Shown: positions 7,300 through 13,451 of the stretch, piece after piece
Layout: each line of letters opens with the position of its first letter
How positions within the stretch are numbered: the first letter of the stretch is position 1
NCBI GenBank assembly: GCA_919902485.1
Contig: CAKKRB010000052.1
Span: forward strand, 1-21,364
Direction of reading: 5' to 3'
DNA length: 21,364 bases
Source: Omnitrophica bacterium GWA2_41_15
Lineage (GTDB): Bacteria > Omnitrophota > Gorgyraeia > Gorgyraeales > Gorgyraeaceae
The notes under the pieces: model-generated
The model's database searches: none
Seen by the model: the letters and a program-made list of their open reading frames with translations, nothing else
What the model was told of the DNA's origin: nothing
Translations under genes and position numbers: made by a program

Positions 7300-9012
7300 A
7301 TGAAAAATAGAATTGTTGCTGAGATTTTTAAGGATATAGCCCAGATGCTGGAGATTAAGGGCGAAAACCATTTCAGGATCCGCGCGTATGAAAGGGCAAG
7401 CCAGAATATAGATTCGCTTCCTGATGATGTGGAGCTATTGGCAAAAGAGGATAAGCTTAAAGATATCCCGGGCATAGGCAAAGATCTGGAAGAGAAGATG
7501 AGGGAAATTATTTCCACAGGCAGGCTCAAATACCTGGATGAATTGAAAAAAGAGATACCAGAAGGGCTTTTGCAGATGCTGGATGTGCCGGGCATAGGGC
7601 CTAAGACAGCAAAGGTTTTATATGAAAAATTAGATATTCAGGATATAGTGATGCTTGAAAGAATGGCGCACGCAGGCAAGATAAGAGAGCTCCCTGGCAT
7701 GGGAGAGAAGACAGAAGAAAATATATTGGCAGGCATAGATATTGTTAAAAAAGGCAGAGAGAGGCTGGATTTAAGAACAGCCATGGATATAGCTGAAAGC
7801 TTTGTGTCAAAGCTTGAAAAAATAAAAGAGGTAAAAAAGGCAGATGCCGCAGGAAGCCTCAGGAGGGTGAAGGAAACTGTAAGGGATATTGACATACTTG
7901 TTTCATCAAAAGAGCCTGGAAAGGTAATGGATGCGTTTACTGGGTTCGATGGAGTGAAAGACGTGCTTGCAAAAGGCCCTGCAAAGTCTTCAATCCGCAC
8001 TAATGATAATATACAGGTAGATGTAAGGGTCGTGGAGGCTGAATCTTACGGGGCTGCCTTGATGTATTTTACAGGCTCTAAAGAGCATAATATAAAACTC
8101 AGGCAGATTGCCATAAAAAAAGGACTTAAGCTTAATGAATACGGGATATTTAAAGGTGAAAAAAGAATAGCAGGGAAAACAGAAGAAGAAATGTACAAGG
8201 CGCTTGAGCTTTCATACATTGAACCTGAGCTAAGGGAAGACAGGGGAGAATTTGAAGCCAGCGCACAGGGTAATCTGCCGGATTTAGTAAAACTTAGTGA
8301 TATAAAAGGCGATTTACACGCGCATTCAACCTGGTCTGATGGAAGCAGTTCAATAGAGGAAATGGTTATAAAAGCAAAGGAGCTCGGTTATGAATACATA
8401 GCGATCACTGACCATTCCCAGAGCCTGAAGATTGCAGGAGGTTTGGATAATCATACCCTGGAGCTCAAGAGAAAAGAAATAGAAAGACTGGGCAATAAGT
8501 ATAAAGATATAAAGGTCCTTTTTGGCGCAGAGGTTGATATTAATTCCAAGGGCGAAATGGATTACCCTGACGACGTGCTTAAAGAAATGGATATTGTGAT
8601 AGGGGCGATACACGCTGGATTTAAACAGTCTAAGGAGGTTATCACAAAGCGGATTATAAAGGCGTGTGAGAATAAATACGTGCATATTGTCGCCCACCCT
8701 ACAGGAAGGCTGTGGGGCTCAAGGGATGCGTACGATATAGATTTCCAGGAGGTATTTAAAGCTGCCAGGGACACCAATACAGTGTTTGAAATAAACAGTT
8801 TTCCTCAAAGACTGGATCTGAATGATATAAACGCCAGGATGGCAAAAGATTCCAGGGTAAAGATAGCAATAAATACAGACAGTCACACAGCAGAACAGAT
8901 GGATATGATGAGATTCGGTGTGGCTGTTGCAAGGCGGGCCTGGCTTGAGAAAAAAGATGTCCTGAATACGGCTACTTTCAATAAATTGAAATTGAAAAAG
9001 ACGATGTTTTAG
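7300..9012 (+). CDS. polX: DNA polymerase X family protein (Pol beta-like) with C-terminal PHP domain
   Basis: Bacterial PolX enzymes fill gaps in base-excision repair and often carry a metal-dependent exonuclease/phosphoesterase PHP domain. The 570 residues show, in order: an N-terminal 8-kDa-type domain (EIKGENHFRIRAYERAS), helix-hairpin-helix motifs (DIPGIGKDLEEKM, DVPGIGPKTAKVLYEKL, ELPGMGEKTEENI), a nucleotidyltransferase palm with GS (185-186) and catalytic D196 and D198 (VRDIDILV) plus a third acidic segment (VDVRVV), then the PHP domain from about 335 (DLHAHSTWSDGSS with D338, H340, H342; AITDHSQSL; AHPTGRLWG; NTDSH). All key polymerase and PHP residues expected by eye are present. 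Length is typical. It is divergent from the ppiD-like gene and is followed closely by a toxin-antitoxin operon with its own promoter. Confidence 0.95.
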   Translation: MKNRIVAEIFKDIAQMLEIKGENHFRIRAYERASQNIDSLPDDVELLAKEDKLKDIPGIGKDLEEKMREIISTGRLKYLDELKKEIPEGLLQMLDVPGIGPKTAKVLYEKLDIQDIVMLERMAHAGKIRELPGMGEKTEENILAGIDIVKKGRERLDLRTAMDIAESFVSKLEKIKEVKKADAAGSLRRVKETVRDIDILVSSKEPGKVMDAFTGFDGVKDVLAKGPAKSSIRTNDNIQVDVRVVEAESYGAALMYFTGSKEHNIKLRQIAIKKGLKLNEYGIFKGEKRIAGKTEEEMYKALELSYIEPELREDRGEFEASAQGNLPDLVKLSDIKGDLHAHSTWSDGSSSIEEMVIKAKELGYEYIAITDHSQSLKIAGGLDNHTLELKRKEIERLGNKYKDIKVLFGAEVDINSKGEMDYPDDVLKEMDIVIGAIHAGFKQSKEVITKRIIKACENKYVHIVAHPTGRLWGSRDAYDIDFQEVFKAARDTNTVFEINSFPQRLDLNDINARMAKDSRVKIAINTDSHTAEQMDMMRFGVAVARRAWLEKKDVLNTATFNKLKLKKTMF

Positions 9013-9013
9013 A

Positions 9014-9042
9014 TTGACAGTGTGTACACACTATGATACACT
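9014..9042 (+). promoter_or_regulatory. Promoter of the toxin-antitoxin operon
   Basis: A consensus -35 TTGACA (9014-9019), a 17-bp spacer and -10 TACACT (9037-9042) lie 20 bases before the antitoxin start. The -35 begins two bases after the polX stop codon. AGGAGG (9050-9055) is a strong ribosome site for the antitoxin. Confidence 0.75.
9019..9032. promoter_or_regulatory. Operator palindrome inside the toxin-antitoxin promoter
   Basis: AGTGTGTACACACT is a perfect 14-bp palindrome filling most of the -35/-10 spacer, centred on TGTACA (9023-9028). YefM-YoeB of E. coli is known to bind palindromes with a TGTACA core, so autorepression by the antitoxin-toxin complex is the natural reading. A related half-site, GATACAC, overlaps the -10. 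Confidence 0.75.
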
Positions 9043-9061
9043 TTAGATTAGGAGGTGTATT

Positions 9062-9343
9062 ATGGTGAAGGCTATATCAGTGAGGAATCTCAGGGCTAAT
9101 TTAGCGCGTATTTTGGAATACACATGTAAACATATGGACAGGTTTATTATCTCAAGGCGGGGAGAGCCTGAAGCTGTCCTGATGAGCATGGAGGATTACG
9201 AGGGTTGGCTTGAGACGCTTGAAATTATGAGCAATAAACACGATCTGGAAGAAATCAGAAAGGCCCGCAAGGAATTGGCGCAAGGTATGTTTTATACATT
9301 TGAAGATGTATTTGGCAATTCAAAAAAGAAACGCAGAGCATGA
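9062..9343 (+). CDS. Type II antitoxin, Phd/YefM family
   Basis: A 93-residue protein whose first half, beginning VKAISVRNLRANLARIL and continuing FIISRRGEPEAVLMSMEDYEGW, is the DNA-binding Phd/YefM fold. That half dimerises on the operator. The C-terminal half (LEEIRKARKELAQ, then FTFEDVFG) is the usual toxin-neutralising tail; such tails are disordered until bound. The start is set by AGGAGG at 9050-9055. The stop overlaps the toxin start (ATGA), the standard arrangement ensuring antitoxin is made first. The promoter spacer holds a perfect palindrome with the TGTACA core known for YefM sites. The family call is secure; the exact sub-type is not. Confidence 0.9.
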   Translation: MVKAISVRNLRANLARILEYTCKHMDRFIISRRGEPEAVLMSMEDYEGWLETLEIMSNKHDLEEIRKARKELAQGMFYTFEDVFGNSKKKRRA

Positions 9344-9600
9344 ATCGGTATATCATAGTCATTGCCCCGCGGGCAAAAAAGCAGATTGACAACCTGCCCG
9401 AGCATGTTAAACAGAGAATAGCCACTGTTCTTTTGGATGTTATCAGCATTAATCCATTCTCAGGAAAGGCGCTAAAAGGCGAACTATCCGGGCTTTATTC
9501 TTATAGGGTAGGAGATTATAGGGTTATATATACTGTAGTGAAATATCGATTAATAATTCAGGTTATTAAGGTGATGCATAGAAGAGAAGCATATAGGTAG
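9340..9600 (+). CDS. Type II toxin, RelE/ParE superfamily
   Basis: An 86-residue basic protein with the RelE/ParE pattern: APRAKKQIDNLPEHVKQRI (helix 1), NPFSGKALKGELSGLYSYRVGDYRVIYTV (strands 2-3 with conserved arginines) and the C-terminal VIKVMHRREAYR. RelE-type members cleave mRNA in the ribosomal A site; ParE members target gyrase. The HRRE-Y ending and pairing with a Phd/YefM-type antitoxin favour a RelE-like ribonuclease, but this is inference. The gene appears intact. It overlaps the antitoxin by four bases and is followed by a palindrome-rich 116-bp gap. Confidence 0.88.
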   Translation: MNRYIIVIAPRAKKQIDNLPEHVKQRIATVLLDVISINPFSGKALKGELSGLYSYRVGDYRVIYTVVKYRLIIQVIKVMHRREAYR

Positions 9601-9607
9601 TTAAAAC

Positions 9608-9636
9608 TTGAATAACCCATATTTATAGGGCATACT
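9608..9636 (+). promoter_or_regulatory. Possible promoter upstream of the secreted protein gene
   Basis: TTGAAT (9608-9613), a 17-bp spacer and CATACT (9631-9636) match the vegetative consensus at eight of twelve positions. It lies just after the toxin stop and 80 bases before the next start codon. Confidence 0.35.
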
Positions 9637-9647
9637 TTAATATAAGG

Positions 9648-9675
9648 GTAGAGAACAGGCATGCTTGTTCTCTAC
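9648..9675. repeat. 28-bp palindrome of the GTAGAGAACA type
   Basis: GTAGAGAACA (9648-9657) pairs perfectly with 9666-9675, and the centre GGCATGCT pairs as well except for one G-T position. Its outline (GTAG...CTAC) recalls the palindrome at 2306-2334, although the arms differ. No T-run follows directly. Confidence 0.75.
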
Positions 9676-9684
9676 AAAGGACAA

Positions 9685-9707
9685 CCTTTACAAAAAGGGG
9701 TTTTTTT
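9685..9707 (+). terminator. Possible weak terminator after the toxin-antitoxin operon
   Basis: CCTTT (9685-9689) and AAAGG (9694-9698) can pair around ACAA, followed by two G and seven T (9701-9707). The stem is short and weak, and the next start codon is only ten bases on, so this is tentative. Confidence 0.25.
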
Positions 9708-9716
9708 GACCAGATT

Positions 9717-10622
9717 ATGGAAAAGATTAAAAAAGAATTGTTTTTGAAAATTGTTATTAAGATAGTTTGCTCGATCCTTATTATAAGCTTTGCCAATACA
9801 AGCTATGCTTTGAGGATTCCTGTAAATACCAATCAAATAAAGGAACGGCTTGACCATGTATTTCCTTTGCTAAGGAAAGGAGAAGTAGTAGGGATGCTGA
9901 AACTTACACCTCTGGATAATTATAAACCTTGGGTTCCGTGGAGCATTCTTACTCATACAGGAATTACTCATCAGCAGCAATACTATAAAAAATTGATGGG
10001 GATATACCAAGATAAAGAACGTGCACGTAAAGAGATTTTTTGTTGTTATAACACTACCAGCAAGAAACCAACAATTTGGGCGGCAAGAGGATTTGGCTTG
10101 ATTTTAAAGCCAGGGGAAATTCTTTACTATGGAGGTCTAAGATTTGGCGAACAGCAGATTTTTCCATTAAGACTGGATGAAAAAGAACTTGAAGAAGCAA
10201 AGCTAAAGATAAGGCAGAAAAATTATATTGACACAACACCTTCTAATAGAGCAAAGGAAGTTGATATTACAGATGCAGAAATTGTCGGAGTTTTTTTGGC
10301 AGCAGATGATCTTAGCAGTACAGAATTATTGGATTTTTCAATTCTAATGGCAATGGCAATTAAATATAAACTACCAATTGTGATAATACGCTATGAACTT
10401 CAACAGTCAGAAGAAGATTATAGGAATTTGCATCCATATTTTGTGAAATTTTTTGAAGATAATGTAGGAAAGATGAGAGGCTATTTAAAGCAATTTGGGA
10501 TTAATCCAGAGCAAATTGGTTTTAATATAGAGGCGCTTAAATCGCTCTTAAGACCTGTTCTTGATATGCCTGCTGTGAAGAATAAAATAGTTCCCTCAAG
10601 AAAAACATCAGGTAGCCTTTAA
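9717..10622 (+). CDS. Secreted or periplasmic protein of unknown function
   Basis: I do not recognise this 301-residue protein. It begins with a clear signal peptide: basic MEKIKKE, a hydrophobic stretch at about 8-25, and a likely SPase I site after SYA (residue 31). The mature part starts LRIPVN. It has a middle segment with GFGLILKPGEILYYGGLRF, a charged helical stretch (DEKELEEAKLKIRQK), an alternating hydrophobic block with AEIVGVFLAADD and LLDFSILMAMAIKYKLPIVIIRYEL, and a lysine-rich end. No membrane helix is evident after the signal. The ribosome site is poor: the nearest purine run is GGGG about 16 bases upstream. Codon use differs from neighbours by eye (more CAA for Gln, CGT for Arg, fewer AGG). 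It lies between a toxin-antitoxin operon and a terminator, so it may be an accessory gene. Confidence 0.75.
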   Translation: MEKIKKELFLKIVIKIVCSILIISFANTSYALRIPVNTNQIKERLDHVFPLLRKGEVVGMLKLTPLDNYKPWVPWSILTHTGITHQQQYYKKLMGIYQDKERARKEIFCCYNTTSKKPTIWAARGFGLILKPGEILYYGGLRFGEQQIFPLRLDEKELEEAKLKIRQKNYIDTTPSNRAKEVDITDAEIVGVFLAADDLSSTELLDFSILMAMAIKYKLPIVIIRYELQQSEEDYRNLHPYFVKFFEDNVGKMRGYLKQFGINPEQIGFNIEALKSLLRPVLDMPAVKNKIVPSRKTSGSL

Positions 10623-10677
10623 TCATAAAGCTTTATATTTTTAGTAACGACAATCTTGAAACTAGCGCCAGTTAGCC

Positions 10678-10722
10678 AAACAACTTTACACTACAGACAT
10701 TGTCTAAAGTGTAAAGTTGTTT
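10678..10722. repeat. Long perfect inverted repeat (15-bp arms)
   Basis: AAACAACTTTACACT (10678-10692) is exactly complementary to 10708-10722. The 15-base loop contains a further AGAC/GTCT stem (10695-10698 with 10702-10705). It lies 55 bases after the secreted protein gene. It could be a transcript-end hairpin or the remnant of a small mobile element; no T-run follows. Confidence 0.8.
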
Positions 10723-10731
10723 AAACCGCCC

Positions 10732-10771
10732 AAACCGCGCAGGAGGCCTAACGGCCACCTATGCGGTTTTT
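10732..10771 (+). terminator. Intrinsic terminator-like hairpin
   Basis: AAACCGC (10732-10738) pairs with GCGGTTT (10763-10769). Inside, AGG/CCT and GGCC/GGCC pair around a TAAC loop, with small mismatches. The T-tract after GCGG is five bases, partly within the stem. It would end transcription from the secreted protein gene before the next promoter begins. Confidence 0.6.
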
Positions 10772-10794
10772 ATGTAAAAAATATAAACTTAGGA

Positions 10795-10823
10795 TTGACT
10801 GGCCAGGGACAGTTTGTTATAAT
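10795..10823 (+). promoter_or_regulatory. Near-consensus vegetative promoter for the ccdA-to-vorB gene run
   Basis: TTGACT (10795-10800), exactly 17 bases, then a perfect TATAAT (10818-10823) match sigma-70 consensus at 11 of 12 positions. It sits between a terminator-like hairpin and the first gene of a long co-directional cluster. The start codon at 10847 is 23 bases after the -10, with GAGG (10837-10840) between. Confidence 0.8.
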
Positions 10824-10846
10824 AAATATTGGAAAAGAGGTAGTGT

Positions 10847-11077
10847 ATGATGAGAAAAACATGGTTTTTATCGCTGGTTGCAGCGATTATTTTAACTCTG
10901 GGGATATTTACCTTTAATCTCTTTGGCAAGGACAATAGCTCTGAGTCAAATGATGGGGTAAAACAGCTCTCAGGGAAGATAGACAGGGTTTTAAAGAACC
11001 AGGAAGATATAATCGCAAAGCTCGCTGATATACGTCAGGAGCTTGATGTCATAAGAGTAAGGGCTTCGCGCAGGTAG
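10847..11077 (+). CDS. Small single-pass membrane protein with coiled-coil tail, unknown function
   Basis: A 76-residue protein with an N-terminal hydrophobic helix (about residues 5-26, WFLSLVAAIILTLGIFTF) followed by a charged, heptad-like segment (QLSGKIDRVLKNQEDIIAKL and on to the basic RVRASRR end). That pattern suggests a membrane anchor with a periplasmic coiled coil, although the helix could also be a signal peptide. I do not recognise a family. It is well supported as a gene: near-consensus promoter just upstream, a GAGG ribosome site, and ccdA beginning 15 bases after its stop. Its place at the head of the ccdA-tlpA genes suggests a role with them, for example as a scaffold, but that is inference. 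Confidence 0.72.
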   Translation: MMRKTWFLSLVAAIILTLGIFTFNLFGKDNSSESNDGVKQLSGKIDRVLKNQEDIIAKLADIRQELDVIRVRASRR

Positions 11078-11092
11078 GCTGTCGGAGGACAT

Positions 11093-11809
11093 ATGAATTC
11101 AGGAAGCGAAGTCTCTATTCTTGTGGCATTTTCTGCAGGGGTTCTCTCATTCCTTTCTCCCTGTATTCTGCCTCTTTTTCCATCTTATATAACTTATATA
11201 ACAGGAAAATCATTCAAAGATATAAAGGAAGCTGATAAGGCATCTGATATCAGGATTCTTACAGCTGTAAATTCTTTATTTTTTATTTTAGGATTTTCAA
11301 TAGTCTTTGTAACGCTTGGCATAACTCTTTCGTATCTGGGCAGTTTTTTTGGATTAAAAAGGCTATGGCTTGAAAGGGTAGGGGGCGTATTAATAATTTT
11401 ATTCGGGCTTAATATAATGGGCATCTTTAAAATAAGGTTTTTAGGCCAGGGTAAGGCCGTTAATTTAAAAAAAAGAAATCTTGGGTATCTTGGGTCTTTA
11501 CTCGTGGGCATGGCATTTGCATTCGGCTGGACTCCATGCGTGGGGCCGATACTTTCCAGCATACTTATATACGCTTCTACACTTAAAAGCCTGCCTAAAG
11601 CCACAATTCTTTTATTGGCATATTCCATGGGCCTTGGGCTGCCATTTTTTATAGCAGGTTTTGCAATAAACCATTTTCTTTTTGTTTTCACAAAATTTAA
11701 GAATTTTATGAGGTTTATGCCTTTGATTACAGGCGTATTTCTTATAATCATGGGCGCAGTATTATTTTCAGGACAATTTTCCAGAATAGCCGGTATTCTG
11801 GGAGGATAG
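11093..11809 (+). CDS. ccdA: Cytochrome c biogenesis protein CcdA / DsbD membrane-domain family thiol transporter
   Basis: CcdA passes electrons from cytoplasmic thioredoxin across the inner membrane to extracytoplasmic thioredoxin-like proteins. The 238-residue sequence is almost wholly hydrophobic with about six membrane helices. It carries the two hallmark cysteines in SPCILPLFP (C24) and GWTPCVGPIL (C149). The ribosome site GGAGG is well placed before ATG 11093. A TlpA-like thioredoxin gene follows after seven bases and is the obvious partner. No cytochrome c or heme-lyase gene is in the window, so the pair may serve general periplasmic disulfide reduction rather than cytochrome c maturation. 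Confidence 0.93.
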   Translation: MNSGSEVSILVAFSAGVLSFLSPCILPLFPSYITYITGKSFKDIKEADKASDIRILTAVNSLFFILGFSIVFVTLGITLSYLGSFFGLKRLWLERVGGVLIILFGLNIMGIFKIRFLGQGKAVNLKKRNLGYLGSLLVGMAFAFGWTPCVGPILSSILIYASTLKSLPKATILLLAYSMGLGLPFFIAGFAINHFLFVFTKFKNFMRFMPLITGVFLIIMGAVLFSGQFSRIAGILGG

Positions 11810-11816
11810 GAGAGAA

Positions 11817-12371
11817 ATGAAAAACATCACATTTATTATTATAGGGATCCTGGCGCTTATTATTGCTGCTCTTAGCTTGATAAAACCCCAGGCAGTCACT
11901 AAAAAAGCCGCCCCTGAAAAAGTTATTCCTAAGCAAGAAGCTGTTGTAAAAAAATCAGGGTTTAAAATCGCGCCTGAATTTGCGCTGAAAGATATAAACG
12001 GCGCAGAAAGAAAATTATCTGATTTTAAGAACAAGGTTGTGATTATCGATTTCTGGGCTACATGGTGCCCGCCATGCAAGGCGGAGATTCCTCATTTTAT
12101 AGATTTGTATAGTCAATATAAAGACCGGGGCCTTGAAATAATAGGGATAGCCCTGGACTTCCGGGGGGAAAAAATTGTGCCGGCGTTCGCTAGCGAAAAT
12201 AATATTAATTATACTGTTTTATTGGGCAATGAAGAGACTGGAGACCTGTACGGCGGGATAGCTGCAATACCAACTACTTTTATTATTGATAAAAACGGGT
12301 ATATCAGGAAGAAATACATCGGTTATAATGAAAAAACAGTTTTTGAAAACGATATAAAGGAACTTTTATAA
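11817..12371 (+). CDS. TlpA/ResA-like membrane-anchored thiol-disulfide oxidoreductase
   Basis: A 184-residue protein with an uncleaved-looking N-terminal helix (about 4-22) and a Lys/Pro/Ala-rich linker to residue 48. A thioredoxin fold of the TlpA/ResA/AhpC-TSA type follows: FALKDINGAERKLSDFKNK, then FWATWCPPCKAEIP with redox cysteines C84 and C87, and the cis-proline region AAIPTTFIID. The anchor puts the domain outside the cytoplasmic membrane, where CcdA would keep it reduced. The gene begins seven bases after ccdA with GGAG nearby, so co-expression is near certain. The specific substrate (apocytochrome c or other proteins) cannot be told from sequence. Confidence 0.92.
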   Translation: MKNITFIIIGILALIIAALSLIKPQAVTKKAAPEKVIPKQEAVVKKSGFKIAPEFALKDINGAERKLSDFKNKVVIIDFWATWCPPCKAEIPHFIDLYSQYKDRGLEIIGIALDFRGEKIVPAFASENNINYTVLLGNEETGDLYGGIAAIPTTFIIDKNGYIRKKYIGYNEKTVFENDIKELL

Positions 12372-12372
12372 A

Positions 12373-13035
12373 ATGATAGTAACAAAGAAAAAACCTATAG
12401 AAGAGATTTTGAAGGCGCTTGAAAACTCATCCAGGATTTTCATAATAGGATGCGGAGATTGCGCTGCGACATGCGAATCCGGAGGGGAAAAAGAGATTCT
12501 GGAAATGAAGGCGCTCTTGGAATCGAGCGGAAAAACAGTGACAGGATGGGCAATACCTGATTCTCCGTGCATAGCAAGCCAGACAAAGCTTCATTTTGCA
12601 AAGAATAAAAAGGCGGTGGATGATTCAGACGCGTTCCTGGTCCTGGCATGCGGTTTAGGCGCTCAGTCAGTATTGGAAAATGACAGGAATAAGAGGCCTG
12701 TTTATATAGGCTGCGATACAGTGTTTGGCTCTATACTGGATGCTTCAGGCCGCGGGTTTTTTGAAAGATGCGCCATGTGCGGGGAATGTGTGCTGAATAT
12801 CACAGGAGGCATCTGTCCTGTGGCAAGATGCGCAAAATCTCTTTTGAACGGGCCGTGCGGCGGTTCCAATAAAGGCAAATGCGAGGTTGACAAAAACAAT
12901 GACTGCGCGTGGATATTAATTTACAACAGATTAAAGGAATTAAATAAGCTGGACGGTTTAAAGAATATAAAACCGGCAAAGGATCACTCAAAGGCAACAA
13001 GGCCCAGGCAGGTTGTTTTAGGCCAGGCTGAATAA
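12373..13035 (+). CDS. metV: MetV-like methylenetetrahydrofolate reductase C-terminal-domain protein (zinc/iron-sulfur cysteine-rich)
   Basis: This 220-residue protein matches the MetV/MTHFR_C type known from acetogens, where MetV partners MetF in methylene-THF reductase of the Wood-Ljungdahl pathway. Seen: IIGCGDCAATCESGGEKE (C27, C30, C34), a nucleotide-fold-like middle (FLVLACGLGAQSVLE), and a cysteine-rich end with CAMCGECVLNITGGICPVAR, GPCGG and further cysteines to about residue 178. These fit metal or Fe-S binding. No metF is adjacent, which is unusual because the two are commonly neighbours. It starts one base after the tlpA-like stop without its own clear ribosome site, implying coupling. 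A nifU-like Fe-S scaffold follows directly. Family assignment is good; function without MetF is open. Confidence 0.85.
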   Translation: MIVTKKKPIEEILKALENSSRIFIIGCGDCAATCESGGEKEILEMKALLESSGKTVTGWAIPDSPCIASQTKLHFAKNKKAVDDSDAFLVLACGLGAQSVLENDRNKRPVYIGCDTVFGSILDASGRGFFERCAMCGECVLNITGGICPVARCAKSLLNGPCGGSNKGKCEVDKNNDCAWILIYNRLKELNKLDGLKNIKPAKDHSKATRPRQVVLGQAE

Positions 13036-13050
13036 CCAAAGAGGTATTTT

Positions 13051-13440
13051 ATGGAAAGTTTTCACACGCAATACAGCGAAAAGGTGATGGAGCATTTTAA
13101 GAACCCCAGGAATGTCGGAGAAATTCCTGATGCAGACGGGATAGGCAATGTCGGAAATCCCATATGCGGTGATATTATGAGGCTTTATATCAAGGTAAAG
13201 GATAACGTTATTACCGACGCTAAATTCAAGACGTTCGGATGCGGCGCCGCTATAGCCACCAGCAGCATGGTTACTGAGATTGTTAAGGGAAAGACAATAG
13301 ACGAGGCCCTGCAGATTTCCAACAAGGCTGTCGCAGAAGCGCTCGGCGGGCTTCCAAAGATAAAGATGCATTGCTCAGTGCTCGCGGAAGAAGCCCTTAA
13401 GTCGGCAATAGATGATTATTTAAAAAAGAAGAAGAAATAG
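13051..13440 (+). CDS. NifU/IscU-type iron-sulfur cluster scaffold
   Basis: A 129-residue stand-alone scaffold domain. The three conserved cysteines are present in GNPICGDIM (C39, with D41), FGCGAAIATSS (C64) and KMHCSVLAEEAL (C108), and the N-terminal YSEKVMEHFKNPRNVG is typical. Such proteins build [2Fe-2S]/[4Fe-4S] clusters with a cysteine desulfurase and hand them to apoproteins. The lysine-rich end (DDYLKKKKK) is short and has no NifU C-terminal Nfu domain. No iscS/nifS or regulator is next to it. The ribosome site AGAGG is well spaced. Fe-S clients in this window include the ferredoxin at 20627 and possibly MetV. Confidence 0.93.
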   Translation: MESFHTQYSEKVMEHFKNPRNVGEIPDADGIGNVGNPICGDIMRLYIKVKDNVITDAKFKTFGCGAAIATSSMVTEIVKGKTIDEALQISNKAVAEALGGLPKIKMHCSVLAEEALKSAIDDYLKKKKK

Positions 13441-13451
13441 AGTTACCGGCC

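Noticed and set aside
10660..10760. Integron attC-like site suggested by GCCTAAC within the hairpin region
   Set aside because: No matching GTTRRRY partner in the right arrangement and no integrase or cassette structure; the hairpin with T-tract is better read as a terminator.
10717..10917. 66-codon frame beginning MFKPPKPRRRPNGHLCGFYV
   Set aside because: It runs through the terminator and promoter and overlaps the better-supported small membrane protein in another frame.
11194..11751. 185-codon minus-strand frame opposite ccdA
   Set aside because: Antisense to a clear six-helix CcdA gene; composition is what reversed hydrophobic codons produce, and no promoter or ribosome site supports it.
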